This document shows, piece after piece, positions 41,265 through 42,826 of a stretch of DNA of 42,826 nucleotides. The notes beneath the pieces were generated by a model that saw nothing but the letters and a program-made list of their open reading frames with translations, was not told the DNA's origin and searched no databases. Within the stretch, counting starts at the first letter, position 1; each line of letters starts with the position of its first letter. Source of the DNA: Candidatus Dojkabacteria bacterium (GTDB taxonomy: Bacteria; Patescibacteriota; Dojkabacteria; GCA-002793355); NCBI GenBank assembly GCA_015489595.1, contig WFZK01000036.1, forward strand, positions 1 to 42,826, given 5' to 3'. The position numbers and the translations under genes are program-made.

Positions 41265-41520
41265 GGGCGTGGGGCAAAATGTGGTGATGGCACATTTTGC
41301 CCCACGCCCTAAAGTAGGTTGCCTTACCCGTGGTAGCGAAAAATCGTCCGTTAACGGGGAGATTTAAAACGGCCAGAAGAATGATAAGTTTAGGGGGCTC
41401 CCGCAAAAATCGAAAAAAGTTGATTTTTGAGCTATTTAAATGTCGTTTCCCCAGCCTTTTTAAGTCTTCCTGTTGACGGGCGATCTCTTGCTACCACGGG
41501 TAAGGTAACCCCCTAATTTC
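41265..41520. repeat. Two intergenic repeats sharing one hairpin A, in opposite orientation
   Basis: Read left to right: hairpin B (41265-41283 with 41291-41309, perfect), reversed core (41310-41393, GGTAGCGAAAAATCGTCCG), a worn hairpin A (GGGGGCTCCCGCAAAAATCG to 41440), then a second core in forward orientation (41460-41513, CTGTTGACGGGCGATC, GGGTAAGG). The unit is B'-core'-A-core. It fills the gap between tRNA-Pro and ddl (41232-41540). Confidence 0.75.
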
Positions 41521-41532
41521 TGTATGCTATCA

Positions 41533-41538
41533 TATAAT
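41533..41538 (+). promoter_or_regulatory. -10 box of ddl
   Basis: TATAAT two bases before the ATG at 41541; a TATCAT just upstream (41528-41533) ends 7 nt before it and fits a leaderless start better. Confidence 0.4.
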
Positions 41539-41540
41539 AA

Positions 41541-42506
41541 ATGTCAAAGTTTAGAGTTGTTGTTTTAAGAGGTGGGCCTTCATCTGAGCATGAAGTCTCG
41601 CTTAAAACCGGTGAGAGTGTATTAAAACACATTCGGCGGGATAAATATTCTGTCTCAGACGTTGTGATCTCTAAAGCTGGAGACTGGCTTTATAATGGGG
41701 TAAAAGTCGATCCAGAAGAGATGTTAAAACAGCATGATGTTGTGTTTAATGCCCTCCATGGTGAATATGGTGAAGATGGCCAGATTCAGGCATTCTTAGA
41801 CAGGATAGGGATTCCATATACTGGGTCAAGGGCTCATGCTTCTGCTGTGGCAATGGATAAGGTCAGCACTAAAAGACTCGTCTATCCGTTAAGTGGGGTG
41901 AAAGAGCAGGAATTTATGGTAATCAAACAGGGGGATCGAGATGTTATAGAGCAGAGGTTCAAAGAGGTAAAACGTAGGTTTAAGCCTCCATATATAGTTA
42001 AGCTTGCGAACAAAGGCTCCTCTGTAGGGTTAAAGCTCGCCAGGGGCCATCAAGAGGCTCTAGATCATATTTTAAGCTGGATAAAAGAAGGCCCTATACT
42101 TATAGAGGAGTACATACAAGGAGTCGAGGCTACATGCGGTGTGGTGGAAAACTTGCGTGGAGAAAGACTATACGCGCTCCCGGTCGTAGAGATTCGTCCT
42201 AAAGGCGAATTGTTTGATTATGAAGCTAAGTATAGTGGAGAAACTCAAGAGATCTGCCCTAGTACTTTTAGTAAGAAGATACAAGAGATCATACAGAATG
42301 CTGCGGTAGAGGTACATAGAAAGTTGGGGCTTAGGCACTATTCGCGTTCCGATTTTATTGTAGCGCCCGACGGGATTTATTTTCTAGAGGTCAATACCTT
42401 ACCTGGGCTTACTCCCCAGTCTTTGTTACCCAAGTCCCTTGCTGCGATCGGGGTTTCATTTGAGGAGTTCGTGGATCATTTGATCGGGTTGGCTCTTGGA
42501 GAATGA
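41541..42506 (+). CDS. ddl: D-alanine--D-alanine ligase
   Basis: ATP-dependent joining of two D-Ala for the peptidoglycan stem peptide. 321 residues, ATP-grasp fold. VLRGGPSSEHEVSLKTG (N-terminal Gly-rich loop), NALHGEYGEDGQIQAFLD, YTGSRAHASAVAMDKVSTK, VKLANKGSSVGL, LIEEYIQGVEATCGV and the metal-binding end DFIVAPDGIYFLEVNTLPGLT are all present. Completes the set of wall precursor genes in this window together with murA and murB. Confidence 0.93.
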   Translation: MSKFRVVVLRGGPSSEHEVSLKTGESVLKHIRRDKYSVSDVVISKAGDWLYNGVKVDPEEMLKQHDVVFNALHGEYGEDGQIQAFLDRIGIPYTGSRAHASAVAMDKVSTKRLVYPLSGVKEQEFMVIKQGDRDVIEQRFKEVKRRFKPPYIVKLANKGSSVGLKLARGHQEALDHILSWIKEGPILIEEYIQGVEATCGVVENLRGERLYALPVVEIRPKGELFDYEAKYSGETQEICPSTFSKKIQEIIQNAAVEVHRKLGLRHYSRSDFIVAPDGIYFLEVNTLPGLTPQSLLPKSLAAIGVSFEEFVDHLIGLALGE

Positions 42507-42625
42507 TATAAAGGTTAGAAGTGGCACAATACGGTCATCGTTCATGTTATTGTGTTTGATAGGTTTTGGACGATGTTTTTCTCAAGTCATGCAGCATATC
42601 TTTGGTAGGGAGTGGGATTATCCGC

Positions 42626-42671
42626 TGGGCATGGGGTTAAATGTGGTAATGACACATTTAACCCCAGCTCC
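42626..42671. repeat. Isolated hairpin B of the intergenic repeat
   Basis: TGGGCATGGGGTTAAATGTG pairs with CACATTTAACCCCAGCTC around GTAATGA, with minor mismatches at the base. No core or hairpin A is attached. Confidence 0.65.
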
Positions 42672-42718
42672 CGCTATCTGTACCGGTCCAAAAAGAGTTG
42701 AGACAAAATAAAAAATAG

Positions 42719-42771
42719 GTGTGGTTCCCGCTACAATAATTTAAGGAGATAAATTGTTAGGGGAACCACAC
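42719..42771 (+). promoter_or_regulatory. Inverted repeat and SD-containing leader of the last gene
   Basis: GTGTGGTTCCC (42719-42729) and GGGAACCACAC (42761-42771) are perfect complements that flank TACAAT, AAGGAGAT and AGGGGA and end directly at the ATG. As RNA, the second arm would hide the AGGGGA ribosome site. It could instead be the left inverted repeat of a mobile element. Confidence 0.45.
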
Positions 42772-42826
42772 ATGAAAGAATACAAATTCAGAATATTATA
42801 CGAAAAATTCTCTAACAATGCATACG
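42772..42826 (+). CDS. Start of a gene cut by the window edge
   Basis: ATG at 42772 opens a frame MKEYKFRILYEKFSNNAY that runs to the last base. Eighteen residues are too few to name a family. AGGGGA lies 8 nt before the ATG. The perfect inverted repeat just upstream and the charged start would fit either a regulated gene or an insertion-sequence transposase. Confidence 0.45.
   Translation, partial: MKEYKFRILYEKFSNNAY

Noticed and set aside
42496-42711. 71-residue open frame after ddl
   Set aside because: It overlaps the end of ddl, runs through hairpin B of the repeat at 42626, and has a composition unlike the neighbouring proteins.

Overview
Taxonomy and general character. Gene content suggests a small-genome bacterium of the Candidate Phyla Radiation (Patescibacteria), possibly Microgenomates or Katanobacteria; this is an inference, since no rRNA is in the window. 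Supporting points are an archaeal-type ATP-dependent DNA ligase, the AmmeMemoRadiSam set, a long archaeal/eukaryotic-like IleRS, several cell-wall genes (murA, murB, ddl, uppS), two AAA/DUF4143 ATPases, tRNA genes without encoded CCA, and many unrecognised single-pass membrane proteins. TGA is used as a normal stop, so code 11 applies, not the UGA-Gly code of Gracilibacteria.

Layout. 1-3.7 kb: C-terminal end of a helical-repeat protein, then a minus-strand series murA / anchored protein / uracil-DNA-glycosylase-like protein, with a dense block of perfect palindromes between murA and its neighbour. 3.9-9 kb: AAA/DUF4143 ATPase, GH114-like glycosidase, Memo-family protein, an unknown, an alpha/beta hydrolase. 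9.2-14.8 kb (plus strand): a fused nucleotide-pool enzyme (NTPase + DNPH1-like), a dockerin-bearing anchored protein, AmmeMemoRadiSam radical SAM enzyme, AMMECR1 protein, DUF1003 protein. 15.1-19.3 kb: uppS, a large Tat-exported unknown, another unknown. 19.5-24.2 kb: ileS with a Nudix domain inserted in its editing domain, followed by two envelope proteins, one with a cohesin-like domain and a YPKTG sorting-like tail. 24.4-30.1 kb: Nudix hydrolase, DNA ligase, an EamA transporter remnant, a second AAA/DUF4143 ATPase, RelA/SpoT. 30.1-35.2 kb: lemA, murB, membrane protein, class I glutamine amidotransferase, glutamate dehydrogenase, tRNA-Ala(GGC). 35.2-42.8 kb: membrane protein, a degenerate ABC exporter, unknown, short MscS channel, lysS, tRNA-Pro(CGG), ddl and the start of one further gene.

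What stands out. (i) IleRS carries a complete Nudix domain of about 145 residues directly before its editing-site TTTPWTLP motif. (ii) Most intergenic gaps hold members of one repeat family: a long perfect hairpin A (C+G arm, then AAAAATCGA/TCGATTTTT), a core of about 85 nt, and a second, different hairpin B (GGGCGTGGGGCAAAATGTG and its complement). About twenty full or partial copies lie in 43 kb in both orientations, often starting at a stop codon. (iii) 1925-2042 folds on paper into a four-way junction with no unpaired junction base, followed by five further palindromes. (iv) At about fifteen genes a TATAAT-like -10 box ends only 5-7 nt before the start codon, pointing to widespread leaderless mRNAs; Shine-Dalgarno sequences are mostly absent. 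(v) A DUF84 NTPase-DNPH1 fusion, a cohesin/dockerin pair, and an ABC exporter lacking the catalytic Glu, the switch His and the Q-loop Gln are further unusual proteins.

How the genes fit together. The window serves core wall synthesis (murA, murB, ddl, uppS), translation (ileS, lysS, two tRNAs), stress signalling (RelA/SpoT), DNA and nucleotide maintenance (ligase, UDG-like, NTPase/DNPH1, Nudix) and a surface apparatus (cohesin, dockerin, GH114, Tat protein). Genes sit mostly alone or in pairs, with repeats acting as likely boundaries between transcription units.
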